DNA from: Euwallacea fornicatus
Taxonomy: Eukaryota; Arthropoda; Insecta; Coleoptera; Curculionidae
Length of the DNA: 64,000 bases
Assembly (NCBI RefSeq): GCF_040115645.1
Contig: NW_027096063.1
Span: forward strand, 1 to 64,000
Direction: 5' to 3'
The notes under the pieces are model-generated. The model saw only the letters and a program-made list of their open reading frames with translations, did not search any database and had not been told where the DNA came from. Position numbers and translations under genes: made by a program. How positions within the stretch are numbered: position 1 is the stretch's first letter; the number at the start of each line of letters is the position of its first letter. Below, one piece after another: positions 11,172 to 20,509 of the stretch.

Positions 11172-11346
11172 TTATAGAGGAGGGAAACCTTCATAGGTAC
11201 CCGGTCTGTTGTTCTGGCGACCGGGTTATGTGGGATTCGTCCCTGAATGGGACGCCTACCCACTAAAACCCTCCTCTCTTCACCCTGGTTCCCCCCCGGA
11301 ACCGCCGCTAAGCATTACTTCAGGGGGGGGGTGGTATTTCCCTTGA
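11143..11346 (-). promoter_or_regulatory. Element D poly(A) and conserved 3' UTR RNA
   Basis: Hairpin ACCCGGTC (11199-11206) / GACCGGGT (11219-11226), 8 perfect pairs, then GTGGGATTC, small hairpin GTCCC/GGGAC, CTACCCACTAAAA, and a CCGGAACCGCCG...GCATTACTTC segment between C and G runs. Confidence 0.8.
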
Positions 11347-13080
11347 CTACCCCACCCCCCCAAAGGGCGGGGCAGCCAGTCGTCTCTTTCTTTCCTCTTC
11401 TCTAGCCCTTCTCAAAGCCCTTCTAAATGCCTCACATTTTCCTGTTCCTGTCCTATGTCCCTTTTCATTACAAATCCCACACATGTCCTCCCCTTTGCAA
11501 TCCTGTCCCTTATGACCTTCTTCGCCACACACAAAACAGCACCTCGATCTGTCCTTCCCTGTACATTCCCTAGCTTCATGCTCAAATCCCCAACATTTAT
11601 AACACCTTTTCACCTCCAGTCTTTTCTCCATTCTGCATCTCACATATCCGATTCTGATGTATGGGTCCTTCATCAATTCATCCGCCACTTTCTCGCCCAT
11701 AACCACTGTCACCGCCTGTGTGTCCCATTTATTTGCCCTCATGTCCCCCAAAGAAAAGTCATCCTCACTCAGTCCTATAACTCTCGTCATTATCGCCTGC
11801 TTTACCTCTTTTGTCCCTGTAGTAATCTCCATTCCTCTTATGTGTATGGCAACCCTTTTTGTTTTAGGTCCCATAACTCTCACTTTCGTCCTCAACTGCC
11901 ACTCTATCGCACTCTTGATCTCCTTGACGCATTCTACATCACTTCCCATTGTCATTAGAATTTTCCCTTCTTTCGTTGTTCTCAGGCCATTTATTTCCTT
12001 GTTTGCTCCCTTATATTTTATTGATTTCTTTATTTCACCCATCGTTGTCTCCAAGTCTTCCCCACTCACCCGGTCCACCACTAGAGCGTAACTTTTCCTT
12101 TTTCTTCCTCTATTTATCTCTTCTTCTTCCCGTCCGTCCGTATAGATCATAACCTGAGTTGTTCCGTTTTTAAACACCGCTTCTATTATTTTTCTTAGTC
12201 TCTCAACACTCATCCCCTCAATTCTATGCATTGCCACCCACTCGTCGTCCACAGTTTCTGTTTTAATTTTGTATAAGTTTTCCCAAAGTTCTTCCTCCTT
12301 ATCAGTAAGTCCAATTCTTATAATTTTCTGTCTTAATTGTTTCTCCCCCACCCCAGATTTGAAGTTATGAAGTTGCTCAACCACCACAAAATCTTCCTCA
12401 CATTCCATTAATTCCGGATACCTTCTTCTATATTCGGCTTGCACTCCCTTTTCCATCTTAGTATCTCCCATCTCAACCATCACTACCTTCACCGTTGTCA
12501 TTTTACTGTTCAATGGATTCCCAATTTTAATTTCCGTATTTATAAAAGTCGATTCAAGCCAATTATTTTCAACAATATTTTTAAAATCCTCATAATTATT
12601 AATACCATCTATACTTTCAATATCCCCTTCTTTATTTGTTTGAGTTGCTTGTTCTACCGTTCCTATTTTTTCTGTTTGTACATCAGCATCGTTAATCATT
12701 TTATCCGCCTTCTCGTATTTATTGTTTTCTAGCCAGTCCTTAATTATATTTCTTTCGAATACTTTCTTTTGTTTTCCTAATTGTTTGCAAATTTCTTTGA
12801 TATCCCTATGAGTGCTTTTTTCTATTTTATTTTCTAAATTTTTAATTAACCCCTTAACCCTTTCTATTGTTTCCATCAGAATAGATACTTCTACGCTTTC
12901 TTTTTTCTTATATGGTTCTTCCCCGATGCATCTCTCCAATTCAACCCTCAACACCCTCGAGCAAACTTGGCCCCCCCCAGAATCCATGGGGCCAGCGCCG
13001 GCCACCGGGGCTTCCACCCGGTCGGAGCCGACGGCGGGACTATCACCCGCCTGGGGTACTCTAATGTTTTGCTTACTCAT
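11347..13080 (-). CDS. Element D ORF1, Gag-like zinc-knuckle protein (577 aa)
   Basis: An intact frame from ATG 13080 (MSKQNIRVPQAG), 14 nt after the ribozyme-like RNA. Residues 8-37 are the conserved VPQAG...SDRV...MDSGGG segment. A helical, charged region with YKKKESVEVSI follows near residue 55. RCYKCWGFEHEAREC, RCCFVCGEEGHKGQDC and MCGICNEKGHRTGTGKC are three CCHC-type knuckles near residues 485-545. An Arg-rich tail precedes the stop. The sequence just before the knuckles (DPYIRIGYVRCRMEKR) matches E closely. The probable role is RNA binding and RNP assembly. It is the only protein of this element. Confidence 0.85.
   Translation of the reverse strand: MSKQNIRVPQAGDSPAVGSDRVEAPVAGAGPMDSGGGQVCSRVLRVELERCIGEEPYKKKESVEVSILMETIERVKGLIKNLENKIEKSTHRDIKEICKQLGKQKKVFERNIIKDWLENNKYEKADKMINDADVQTEKIGTVEQATQTNKEGDIESIDGINNYEDFKNIVENNWLESTFINTEIKIGNPLNSKMTTVKVVMVEMGDTKMEKGVQAEYRRRYPELMECEEDFVVVEQLHNFKSGVGEKQLRQKIIRIGLTDKEEELWENLYKIKTETVDDEWVAMHRIEGMSVERLRKIIEAVFKNGTTQVMIYTDGREEEEINRGRKRKSYALVVDRVSGEDLETTMGEIKKSIKYKGANKEINGLRTTKEGKILMTMGSDVECVKEIKSAIEWQLRTKVRVMGPKTKRVAIHIRGMEITTGTKEVKQAIMTRVIGLSEDDFSLGDMRANKWDTQAVTVVMGEKVADELMKDPYIRIGYVRCRMEKRLEVKRCYKCWGFEHEARECTGKDRSRCCFVCGEEGHKGQDCKGEDMCGICNEKGHRTGTGKCEAFRRALRRAREEERKRRLAAPPFGGVG
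12975..13056 (-). other. Structured RNA at start of ORF1 (element D copy)
   Basis: Outer CCCCAG (sense) with CTGGGG; hairpin arms on + GGCGGG (13033-13038) and CCCGCC (13046-13051); second stem CGCCGGC (12996-13002) with GCCGACG (13027-13033) enclosing ACCGGG/CCCGGT. The pairing is conserved with A and G. Confidence 0.55.
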
Positions 13081-13093
13081 TTCGCCCTTTTTT

Positions 13094-13216
13094 GTGTCTC
13101 TCTTAGTCGGTCTCCACCTCCTCTGACCTCTCCAGCAGGAATCCTACTGGAGAAGACAGAAGAGTCGGAAACGTGAAGCCCCCCCACCACGACAAGGTGG
13201 AGACACCGCAGGGGGG
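13094..13216 (-). ncRNA. Element D 5'-terminal HDV-like ribozyme candidate
   Basis: Sense from 13216: CCCCCC (P1), GUGUCUC (P2), CACC-UUGUCGU-GGUG (P3 with 7-nt L3), GGGGGG closing P1. A long P4 then pairs CUUCUCCAG with CUGGAGAGG and continues outward as CUCUUCUG/CAGAGGAG. It is followed by CUAAGA (J4/2, + 13101-13106) and GAGACAC (P2', + 13094-13100). The element 5' end coincides with the predicted cleavage site. Confidence 0.7.
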
Positions 13217-13410
13217 AACCTGAACTAACCTGAACTAACCTGAACTAACCTGAACTAACCTGAACTAACCTGAACTAACCTGAACTAACCTGAACTAACC
13301 TGAACTAACCTGAACTAACCTGAACTAACCTGAACTAACCTGAACTAACCTGAACTAACCTGAACTAACCTGAACTAACCTGAACTAACCTGAACTAACC
13401 TGAACTAACC
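13217..13410. repeat. Telomeric 10-bp repeat tract, 194 bp
   Basis: About 19 copies of the telomeric 10-mer. Confidence 0.9.
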
Positions 13411-13661
13411 TTTTTTTTTTTTTTTTTTTTTTTTGGATAAGGAGGTGAAAATCTTCCAAAGACTATCCCGGCCTGTTGTTTCACGGCCGGGACGTGTGGG
13501 ATTCGAGCTACCTTTCGGTCGCCCGCCTACCCACTAAAAACACCCCCTTCTTCACCCTGTGTCCCCCCCGGAACCGCCGTTAGGCATTACTTCAGGGGGG
13601 GGGTGGTACATTCACACAGGCCAACATTGTTTCCTCATTCACTCTTTTTCCGCTATCACTC
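13411..13661 (-). promoter_or_regulatory. Element E poly(A) and conserved 3' UTR RNA
   Basis: Hairpin TCCCGGCC (13466-13473) / GGCCGGGA (13485-13492), 8 perfect pairs with an 11-nt loop TGTTGTTTCAC, then GTGTGGGATTC, a small hairpin around CTTTCGG and CTACCCACTAAAA. Confidence 0.8.
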
Positions 13662-16600
13662 TTAGTTGCCTAGCCCCTCTTCTCTCTCTCTTCTTTCGCG
13701 CTCTCTTTCATCCTCTCCTTTCTTACTCATTATGGCTCTCAGCATGTCCGTGATTGCCACCCAACTCTCCCGATTCCTCAACATTCGTTCTGCAATATTT
13801 GCCACATTTACCCCATCTCCCCCTATTTGCATTCGCATAGTTTCCCTTGCCCCATCATGCTCTCTGCATTCAAATATCGTGTGTTCCGGCGTGTCCTCCC
13901 CTCCACAATACCAACACTCATCCGTCCCCTGTTTCCCGATCCTTTTCAAATACTTGCCAAATACTCCATGTCCTGTCAATGCCTGAGTAACACAGTAGTC
14001 CAAGTTTCCAAATTTTCTAGTCACCCATTTCTCAACATCTTTCACAAATACTTTCGTCCAACCCTCGTATTCATTCCACTTACTCTGCCATTTAGTAAAC
14101 AGCAACTTCCTAGCCTCCGCTCTATACCCTGCTCCCCTTTCGTAAATCATCGTTCTCTCTTCAATTGCGAGGTCCATTGGAATTTGTCCCGCAATTAGCG
14201 TAACTGCAATCGTCGGGACCGTTCTGTATGCCATCGCTATCCCAATAGCCATTCTTCTATTCACCCTTTCAAGCTTTCCCAGATGCACCTTATATTTACA
14301 CACCTCCTCCCATACCGGCGTGGCATACAACACCATGGACCGCGCCACTGTTGCAAGCAGTCTTCTTTTACCCGACGAGCATCCACCCATTCTGGGCATC
14401 AGTCTCGTCAGCGCGTTAAGCGCTCCATTCGCCTTCAGACATACACTTTTCACATGTTCCGTAAAGCGGAAGTTTCTCCCTATTTCAACTCCCAGGTATC
14501 TCATTGATTCTTTCGACCTTATCACTCTGCCTCTCACTCTAATTTCCACATTTACCACCTTTCTTCTTCCTTCCAAGACTATCATTTCAGTCTTTTCCGG
14601 CGCTACCTCTAAACCCATTCCATTCAATTCATACATCACTCTCTCCACCATGTATTCCGTCTTGGCGGCTAGTTCCGCCCCGTTTCCGGCCGTCACCACT
14701 ACCGCCAAATCGTCCGCATACGCCACTAGATCCACTCCCTCTTCCATTTCTAGGTTTAGAATGTCATCGTAGAAGACATTCCATAGGACGGGACCCAGAA
14801 CCGATCCCTGCGGGACCCCGCATGTGACCCTCCTCCTTTCGCCCGACTCCGTTTCTATCCATCTTTCACTCAAGTAGGACTTTGCCAGATCCACCAGATA
14901 TTCATCCACTCCCTTTCTCTCCAAAGCTTGCACAATTTTTTCCCACGGCGCACTATTAAAGGCGTTCCTCACATCCAACATCACCATCGTAGCCACCTTT
15001 CTATCCTTCACCGTTCGCTCTCTAATTACTTCCACAAGCCTTTTCACCCTCTCCAATGCTTGCACCGTTGATTTTCCCTTTCTAAACCCATACTGCCTTT
15101 CACTCAGCAAATTCCTTTCTTCCAAAAATCCATTTAATCTTTCCGCAATCATTCTCTCAAGCAATTTCCCAGTCACATCTATCAAACATATCGGCCTGTA
15201 TGACATTTGCCCGTTCTCCCCTTTCCCCGGCTTCTCCACCAACGCGAGCCTCGCAACCTTCCAGATCCCTGGGAAGCTTCTCCTCTCCAAACAGTCATTG
15301 AAGAGCTGAAGGAAGGAGTAATCGTGTGCCCTAACGCATTCCACCATTATTTCCGGAGTTATCCCGTCCGGTCCCGGGGCTTTCTTTTTTTTGACGCCTG
15401 CAAGCGCCTGGTGTAGCTCCGCCATTGTAAAGCCCACCACCTCCTCCCCCCTACCTCCCAGGTTCTCCCATATCACTCTCGGTCTGGTTGGAAACAATTT
15501 CTCCATCTCACTCATTATTCTTTCATCCGTGAGCTTACTAACTTTTCTTATTCCCATTTTCCCCGTTACTATCTTATATGCCTTGCCCCAGACGTCCTCT
15601 TCCATTTCCTCGCACAATCTCTTCCAACATTCTACCTTGCTTACATTTATACTCTTTTTCAGTTTTTGTTTTGCCGCTTTATACTCAATCATGACCGTTT
15701 CTCTCGCATCTCCATTCAGTCCCCCCGCATTCATTCTTGTGGTTTTCCGCCTCAAGGCATGGCACATCTTTCTCTCACTCGCAATTTTACCATTCCACCA
15801 GTACACCCCCTTTCTCACTCTCTCATTTTTTCCGATTGCTTCAAAGTGTTTGTTGCACTTTTCCACAATTTCCCCAATCATTCCCTCAGCTGTACTTACC
15901 CTCGCGTCCGTGAAGAGGCCCGGGATCTCCGCCCTAAACCCCGCCATCGCGGCTTCCGTCGTTCTCCACTTTCTGGTTCCCCCTGTAATATTTTTATAAA
16001 CCCTTCCCTTGTTAACTTCCCTCAGTTTAAAAGTAATTGTCCGATGGTCGCTTAGATTCTCTTTTATTTTTTCTACTTCCCATCCCTCAACCGCCCCCAA
16101 AATTCCCTCCGTACCCATAGTCACGTCTATCACCGAGCCCCCCCTTGCACCCAAATACGTCAATTCCCCACCCCTATTCAGTGCCGTAAGTCCCACAGCC
16201 GCCATCCAGTCCTCCAGTATCCTTCCCCTTTCATTTGTCAGCCCTGATCCAAACACTGATGACTTCGCATTTAGGTCCCCCCCCAGAATCACTTCTCCCC
16301 CCCCAGACTTAATATCCCTAACCCTTGTCGCTATATTCTCCAGCATTTCCCGAAAGTCCCCTATGTCCCCATTTGGCGAGAAATAGCACGATAGCAGTGT
16401 CACTGCCCCAAAACCCACCCCAACATATCCCCTCCCCCTGAATGTTCCCCCCGCCGACCAATCTCCTTTAATCCTTATAAAGCAGTCCCCCAGTTCGTCA
16501 CATATTTCCGTAGCCGCCACTTTGCCATTTGGTTCAGATCCAATCAGAATGTCTATTTTTTCCTCCTCCATATTTTTCTCCATTAGGTCGTGCGCGGCCC

Positions 16601-16679
16601 GGCTTCTGTTAAAATTGAGTTGTGCAATCTTCATGTTTCTCCCCTTACCCGCTTCCAATGTATTTTGCATCCCTGACAT
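13662..16679 (-). CDS. Element E ORF2, APE endonuclease-reverse transcriptase (1005 aa)
   Basis: An intact frame from ATG 16679 (MSGMQNTLEAGKG). Endonuclease about residues 15-225: QLNFNRSRAAHDLM, LIGSEPN with catalytic Glu, GGDLNAKS, LSDHRTI. Reverse transcriptase about 430-760: KKAPGPDGITPE, YRPICLIDVTGK, RQYGFRKGKST, DVRNAFNSAPW, GVPQGSVLGPVLW, YADDLAVVV (near 653), KTEMIVLEGRRK, RYLGVEIGR. A C-terminal knuckle CWYCGGEDTPEHTIFEC follows near 940. Nicking the C-rich telomeric strand and target-primed reverse transcription are the expected activities. All motif residues look intact, so this copy may encode active enzyme although the element lacks its 5' end. Confidence 0.9.
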   Translation of the reverse strand: MSGMQNTLEAGKGRNMKIAQLNFNRSRAAHDLMEKNMEEEKIDILIGSEPNGKVAATEICDELGDCFIRIKGDWSAGGTFRGRGYVGVGFGAVTLLSCYFSPNGDIGDFREMLENIATRVRDIKSGGGEVILGGDLNAKSSVFGSGLTNERGRILEDWMAAVGLTALNRGGELTYLGARGGSVIDVTMGTEGILGAVEGWEVEKIKENLSDHRTITFKLREVNKGRVYKNITGGTRKWRTTEAAMAGFRAEIPGLFTDARVSTAEGMIGEIVEKCNKHFEAIGKNERVRKGVYWWNGKIASERKMCHALRRKTTRMNAGGLNGDARETVMIEYKAAKQKLKKSINVSKVECWKRLCEEMEEDVWGKAYKIVTGKMGIRKVSKLTDERIMSEMEKLFPTRPRVIWENLGGRGEEVVGFTMAELHQALAGVKKKKAPGPDGITPEIMVECVRAHDYSFLQLFNDCLERRSFPGIWKVARLALVEKPGKGENGQMSYRPICLIDVTGKLLERMIAERLNGFLEERNLLSERQYGFRKGKSTVQALERVKRLVEVIRERTVKDRKVATMVMLDVRNAFNSAPWEKIVQALERKGVDEYLVDLAKSYLSERWIETESGERRRVTCGVPQGSVLGPVLWNVFYDDILNLEMEEGVDLVAYADDLAVVVTAGNGAELAAKTEYMVERVMYELNGMGLEVAPEKTEMIVLEGRRKVVNVEIRVRGRVIRSKESMRYLGVEIGRNFRFTEHVKSVCLKANGALNALTRLMPRMGGCSSGKRRLLATVARSMVLYATPVWEEVCKYKVHLGKLERVNRRMAIGIAMAYRTVPTIAVTLIAGQIPMDLAIEERTMIYERGAGYRAEARKLLFTKWQSKWNEYEGWTKVFVKDVEKWVTRKFGNLDYCVTQALTGHGVFGKYLKRIGKQGTDECWYCGGEDTPEHTIFECREHDGARETMRMQIGGDGVNVANIAERMLRNRESWVAITDMLRAIMSKKGEDERERERREREEGLGN

Positions 16680-16738
16680 CCCTTATTACTTTAATTTACT
16701 ATATTAGTTTCCCAGCTGCCACTTGAAAATTTTTCCTT

Positions 16739-16788
16739 TTTTTTTTTTTTTTTTCTTTCTTTTTTCCCTTTTTTCTCCTTTCCTTTTT

Positions 16789-16838
<50 letters not shown>
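16739..16838 (-). repeat. A/G-rich low-complexity spacer between E ORF1 and ORF2
   Basis: On + this is about 100 nt of T with scattered C. In sense it is a poly-A/GAA tract starting right after the ORF1 stop codon. It may be simple-repeat expansion or a buried poly(A) from a chimeric insertion. Confidence 0.7.
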
Positions 16839-16842
<4 letters not shown>

Positions 16843-17216
16843 CCGGAAAATTTCCCCCTCCCCCAGAGGTTGCGTGCCGTTCTTTTCCCTTCCCTTTGCC
16901 AGTGACAGCGCCCTCCTAAACATTTCACATTTCCCCAGTCCCGTTCTGTGTCCCGTGACGTTACAAAGGCTACATTTCTCCTCCCTTTCACAGTTTTCCT
17001 GCTTATGACCCTCCTCCCCGCATTTGAAGCAACATCCAGTTCTGTCCTGTCCCGTACAATCTCTAATTTTATGGTCTAACCCCCAGCATCTGTAGCATCT
17101 TTCCACTTCGACCCTTTGTTCCATCCTACACCTTGCAAAACCTATCCTGATATATGGATCCCCTAACAGAAACGACCCCTTACGTTCAATTATTGTCAGT
17201 GTGACGGCCTGTGTAT
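16837..17216 (-). pseudogene. Element E ORF1, C-terminal fragment with CCHC knuckles
   Basis: The frame is open from the truncation point (17216) to TAA at 16837-16839. It starts with QAVTLTI, runs through GDPYIRIGFARCRMEQR, and contains three knuckles: CYRCWGLDHKIRDC, CCFKCGEEGHKQENC and CSLCNVTGHRTGLGKC. It ends LGEGEIFRG. The closest relative in the window is D ORF1. All upstream Gag sequence is missing, so it has no start codon of its own and is a remnant. Confidence 0.85.
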
Positions 17217-17271
17217 TAACCTGAACTAACCTGAACTAACCTGAACTAACCTGAACTAACCTGAACTAACC
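17217..17271. repeat. Telomeric 10-bp repeat tract, 55 bp
   Basis: About 5.5 copies between the E truncation point and the F poly(A). Confidence 0.9.
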
Positions 17272-17496
17272 TTTTTTTTTTTTTTTTTTTTTTTTTGTGT
17301 AGGGGAGGAAAACCTTCATAGGTACCACTGCCTGATGTTCTGTCGGCAGTGGTTATGTGGGATTCACCCCAGAATGGGGCGCCTACCCACTAAAAACCTC
17401 CCCTCTTCACCCTGGATCCCCCCCGGGACCGCCGCCAGGCATTGCTTCGGGGAGGGGGTGGCAAGGTTTGTAATAATTGATCACAAACCGTCTCCG
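17272..17496 (-). promoter_or_regulatory. Element F poly(A) and conserved 3' UTR RNA
   Basis: Hairpin CCACTGCC (17325-17332) / GGCAGTGG (17345-17352). This is the most divergent stem sequence of the set, yet all 8 pairs are kept and the loop TGATGTTCTGTC matches the family. Then GTGGGATTC, hairpin CCCC/GGGG and CTACCCACTAAAA. Confidence 0.8.
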
Positions 17497-20400
17497 TCAA
17501 TCCCTGTGATGAGACAAGGATTGATTGTCTCCCTCGCGTTCTCGTTTCCTTTCCTCTTCTTCCTTTATTACCATAATATCCTCCAGCATTTCTTTTATGT
17601 CGTTCCATCTTTCCTCGTTCGTCATCATCAGTTCCGCTACGTTGTCCCTACTTATCTCCGCCACTCCGCAGCTTGCCGCGGCTTTCTCTCTAATCTCTCT
17701 GAACTTGTGGCAGTCAAACACTGTGTGGCCGGGCGTATCGATACCACAGCAAAACCAGCATTCGTCTTCGTTCGTTTTCTTAATTCTCTTCAGGTACGTG
17801 GAGAATACCCCGTGTCCGCTTATCGCCTGCGTGCTATGATACGTTAGGTTACCAAACTTCCTTTTCGTCCATTTTTCCACGTCCCGAACGAATGTCCTGG
17901 CATGTCCTTCGTAATCCTCCCATCTTTCTTGCCATCTTTTGTACAGCTTAGATCTCGCCTCTTGACCGAACTCCCTTCCTTTCCGATGAATTTCGATTCG
18001 TTCCTCGACTAACAGATCGATGGGGGGCATACCCGCCAACACCGTAACCACGGTCGACGAGGTCGTGCGATACGCCTGCGTTATGCCAATGGCCAATCTC
18101 CTGTTCAAACGCTCCAACCTGGCCGAGTACGTTTTCTTCTCCGTTTCTTTTCCCCACACGGGGGACCCGTACAAAATTGTGGAAATGGCGGCCGTGGCTA
18201 TTATCCTGCGCCTCCCCACCGAGCATCCTCCCATCCTGGGCATAATCCGCATGAGAGCGTTGGTGCTGTTACCCACCTTCTCAACTAGCGTTCGAACATG
18301 GGTGCCAAACCTCAAATTTCTGCCGAATTGCACACCCAGTAGCTTCACGTTTTCGGCGCTCTCGATTACCTCATCGTCTATGCGAATGCTCAGATTTGTG
18401 AGCGTCCTCCTACCGTCCAAAATCACCATCTCGGTCTTGCTTCTTTCCACCTCCAACCCCATGTCCTCGATAACCCCTATTATCTTACACACTGCCGTTT
18501 GAGTCCTTGTCTCTAGATTTACTCTCCCCTTGCCTTTGATCAAAATCGACAGATCGTCTGCGTACGCTACCATCTTTACCCATCTTGGCACCCTAGTCTC
18601 CAGGACCCTGTTGTAGTAGATAATCCAGAGTAGCGGACCAAGTACCGACCCTTGTGGGACGCCACAGCTCATGTCGAAAGACGTACCGTCCTCGGCAGTT
18701 ACCTTTCTATCTCCTAGGTACGACTTTATCAGGTTTATTAGGTACTGATCGAATCCGTATTTCTCCATCGCCTCCACGATCCCGCCCCACGGTGCGGAAT
18801 TAAACGCGTTCTTGACGTCCAGACAGACCATGACCCAGTGGTCTCTCTTCTGAACTATCCGCCCTTGCGTTTCCTCCACTATGGCCATGACTCTTTCCAT
18901 GGCGTCCACTGTCGACCTGTTCTTCCTGAATCCGAATTGCGTGTCGGAAATGCATCCGCGTCTGTCCATGGCGTCCGCGATTCTGGAGGCGATGATTTTC
19001 TCGTACAATTTCCCCGCCGTGTCGATCAAGCATATTGGTCGATACTTCGTCACGTCCGTTTTGTTTTTCTTAGGTTTTTCCAAGAGGACCAGCTTCGCTC
19101 TCTTCCAGATCTTCGGGAATTCGCACTTCTTCAGGTAAGTATTGTACACGTCCAGAAAGAAACGGGGGTGCCCTCTAACTATTCTGCCCAGGACGTCCAT
19201 CGAGATGCCGTCCGGACCGGGAGCCTTCTTCTTGTTCGTCGTTCGTACCGCCGCCGCCAGCTCGTCCGCCGTGATCTCAGGTATGTCTGCACCGTTTGTA
19301 TTTTCCCTCTTCCAGGTTATGTTCTTCTTCACCGGGAACAAAGACTTTATTTGTTCCTGGATCGTTTGACCGGAATTTAATTTGTGCGGTCCGATTTTTA
19401 GTTTCTTAGCCACGATCTGATAGGCTCTGCCCCACGTATCATTTTCCAAATCCTCGCACAATTCCATCCACTTTTTTACTTTGCTCTTTATAATTTCCCT
19501 TTTTAGCTCTCTCTTTCTGTCCTTGTATTCTTCCCTTAGCGCGTCCGTGCCGTTCATCTCGGTCGATTTGAACCTGGCTCTGCTCAACTTCCTCCTTGCA
19601 CGTATACATTCACGTCTCGCGTCGCTTATTTCTTCGTTCCACCAATAGCATGGTGGTTTGTTACTTGCTTTGCGTCTTAGCTTCCTGTCGCAGTATTCCG
19701 TGATTTTTGTCATTACCATATCGGCTGTTTCTCCCTCGTACTGCCCGAACAAACCTGGTATTCCACGATCGAAGTCTTCCTCCGCACCCTTCGTCAGTAA
19801 CCATCTTCTATTACGCAACTCCCCCGAGACATTTACCCCGCGGTCCTCCCTTGCTATGGATATCTGGTAAGTGACGCTCCTGTGATCGGACATGTTTTCG
19901 TCGTCTTCTACTACTTTCCAATTTTTCACTTCGTCCTTGACTTTTCCGTTTCCCATCGTGACGTCAATTACGGATGTTCCATTCTTTCTCGCGAACGTGG
20001 GCGTATTCCCCACGTTAAATGCCACCAATTCTGCCGAGGCCATGAAATTTTCCAACAATTCCCCTCTCTTGTTCAGGACCGGAGACCCGAACACGGGGGT
20101 TTTCGCATTTAAATCTCCGGCGATGATCATTTTCTTACCCCTAAATTTCCTTATGTACATATTTACAGCATTTAATAATTCGTCAAATTCCGATTCCTTC
20201 CCGTTAGGGGAAAAATATACTGAGATCATTACCATGTTAGAAAGTACGATACCTGCCAGCCCCTTACCCTGGAACTTCTCCTCGATTTTTTCATTGCTCA
20301 TCAAATGTATGAAGCAGTCCCCGATTTCGTCCTCTACCGTGAAGTTGGTCATCTTTTTGTTTTGCTCGCATCCCATTATGACGTTTACGCCGTGTTCTTC

Positions 20401-20508
20401 AGTATATTTTTCCATAACTTCGTGTGCCGCTTTGCATCGGTTAAAATTTAATTGCACCACCTTTATACAATTCCCGTTTCCGTTTGTTTTGTTCTTTTGT
20501 CCTGTCAT
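17497..20508 (-). CDS. Element F ORF2, APE endonuclease-reverse transcriptase (1003 aa)
   Basis: Starts at ATG 20508, one base after the ORF1 stop (TAA A ATG), which suggests termination-reinitiation as reported for SART1. Endonuclease residues 15-225: QLNFNRCKAAHEVM, IMGCEQN (Glu near 48), AGDLNAKT, MSDHRSV. Reverse transcriptase: KKAPGPDGISMD, YRPICLIDTAGK, TQFGFRKNRST, DVKNAFNSAPW, GVPQGSVLGPLLW, YADDLSILI (near 648), KTEMVILDGRR, KLLGVQFGR. Then NRRLAIGITQAYRT and a C-terminal knuckle CWFCCGIDTPGHTVFDC. Length and motif set fit R1-clade ORF2. No RNase H domain is seen, as usual for this clade. Confidence 0.92.
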   Translation of the reverse strand: MTGQKNKTNGNGNCIKVVQLNFNRCKAAHEVMEKYTEEHGVNVIMGCEQNKKMTNFTVEDEIGDCFIHLMSNEKIEEKFQGKGLAGIVLSNMVMISVYFSPNGKESEFDELLNAVNMYIRKFRGKKMIIAGDLNAKTPVFGSPVLNKRGELLENFMASAELVAFNVGNTPTFARKNGTSVIDVTMGNGKVKDEVKNWKVVEDDENMSDHRSVTYQISIAREDRGVNVSGELRNRRWLLTKGAEEDFDRGIPGLFGQYEGETADMVMTKITEYCDRKLRRKASNKPPCYWWNEEISDARRECIRARRKLSRARFKSTEMNGTDALREEYKDRKRELKREIIKSKVKKWMELCEDLENDTWGRAYQIVAKKLKIGPHKLNSGQTIQEQIKSLFPVKKNITWKRENTNGADIPEITADELAAAVRTTNKKKAPGPDGISMDVLGRIVRGHPRFFLDVYNTYLKKCEFPKIWKRAKLVLLEKPKKNKTDVTKYRPICLIDTAGKLYEKIIASRIADAMDRRGCISDTQFGFRKNRSTVDAMERVMAIVEETQGRIVQKRDHWVMVCLDVKNAFNSAPWGGIVEAMEKYGFDQYLINLIKSYLGDRKVTAEDGTSFDMSCGVPQGSVLGPLLWIIYYNRVLETRVPRWVKMVAYADDLSILIKGKGRVNLETRTQTAVCKIIGVIEDMGLEVERSKTEMVILDGRRTLTNLSIRIDDEVIESAENVKLLGVQFGRNLRFGTHVRTLVEKVGNSTNALMRIMPRMGGCSVGRRRIIATAAISTILYGSPVWGKETEKKTYSARLERLNRRLAIGITQAYRTTSSTVVTVLAGMPPIDLLVEERIEIHRKGREFGQEARSKLYKRWQERWEDYEGHARTFVRDVEKWTKRKFGNLTYHSTQAISGHGVFSTYLKRIKKTNEDECWFCCGIDTPGHTVFDCHKFREIREKAAASCGVAEISRDNVAELMMTNEERWNDIKEMLEDIMVIKEEEERKREREGDNQSLSHHRD

Positions 20509-20509
20509 T

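Larger units (their letters stand above)
11143..13216 (-). mobile_element. Element D: ORF1-only (Gag-only) telomeric retroelement
   Basis: A complete-looking 2.07-kb element: poly-T 11143-11170, conserved 3' UTR (11171-11346), one intact ORF1 (11347-13080) and a 5' UTR with an HDV-like RNA ending at telomeric repeat. There is no ORF2 at all: the ORF1 stop leads straight into the 3' tail. It would need reverse transcriptase from a relative (H or E type) acting in trans. Confidence 0.85.
13411..17216 (-). mobile_element. Element E: telomeric non-LTR retrotransposon, ORF2 intact, 5'-truncated in ORF1
   Basis: Poly-T 13411-13434, 3' UTR, intact ORF2, a 157-nt intergenic spacer containing a purine/A tract (16739-16838), and the C-terminal part of ORF1 cut off at telomeric repeat (about 17216). 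Confidence 0.85.
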
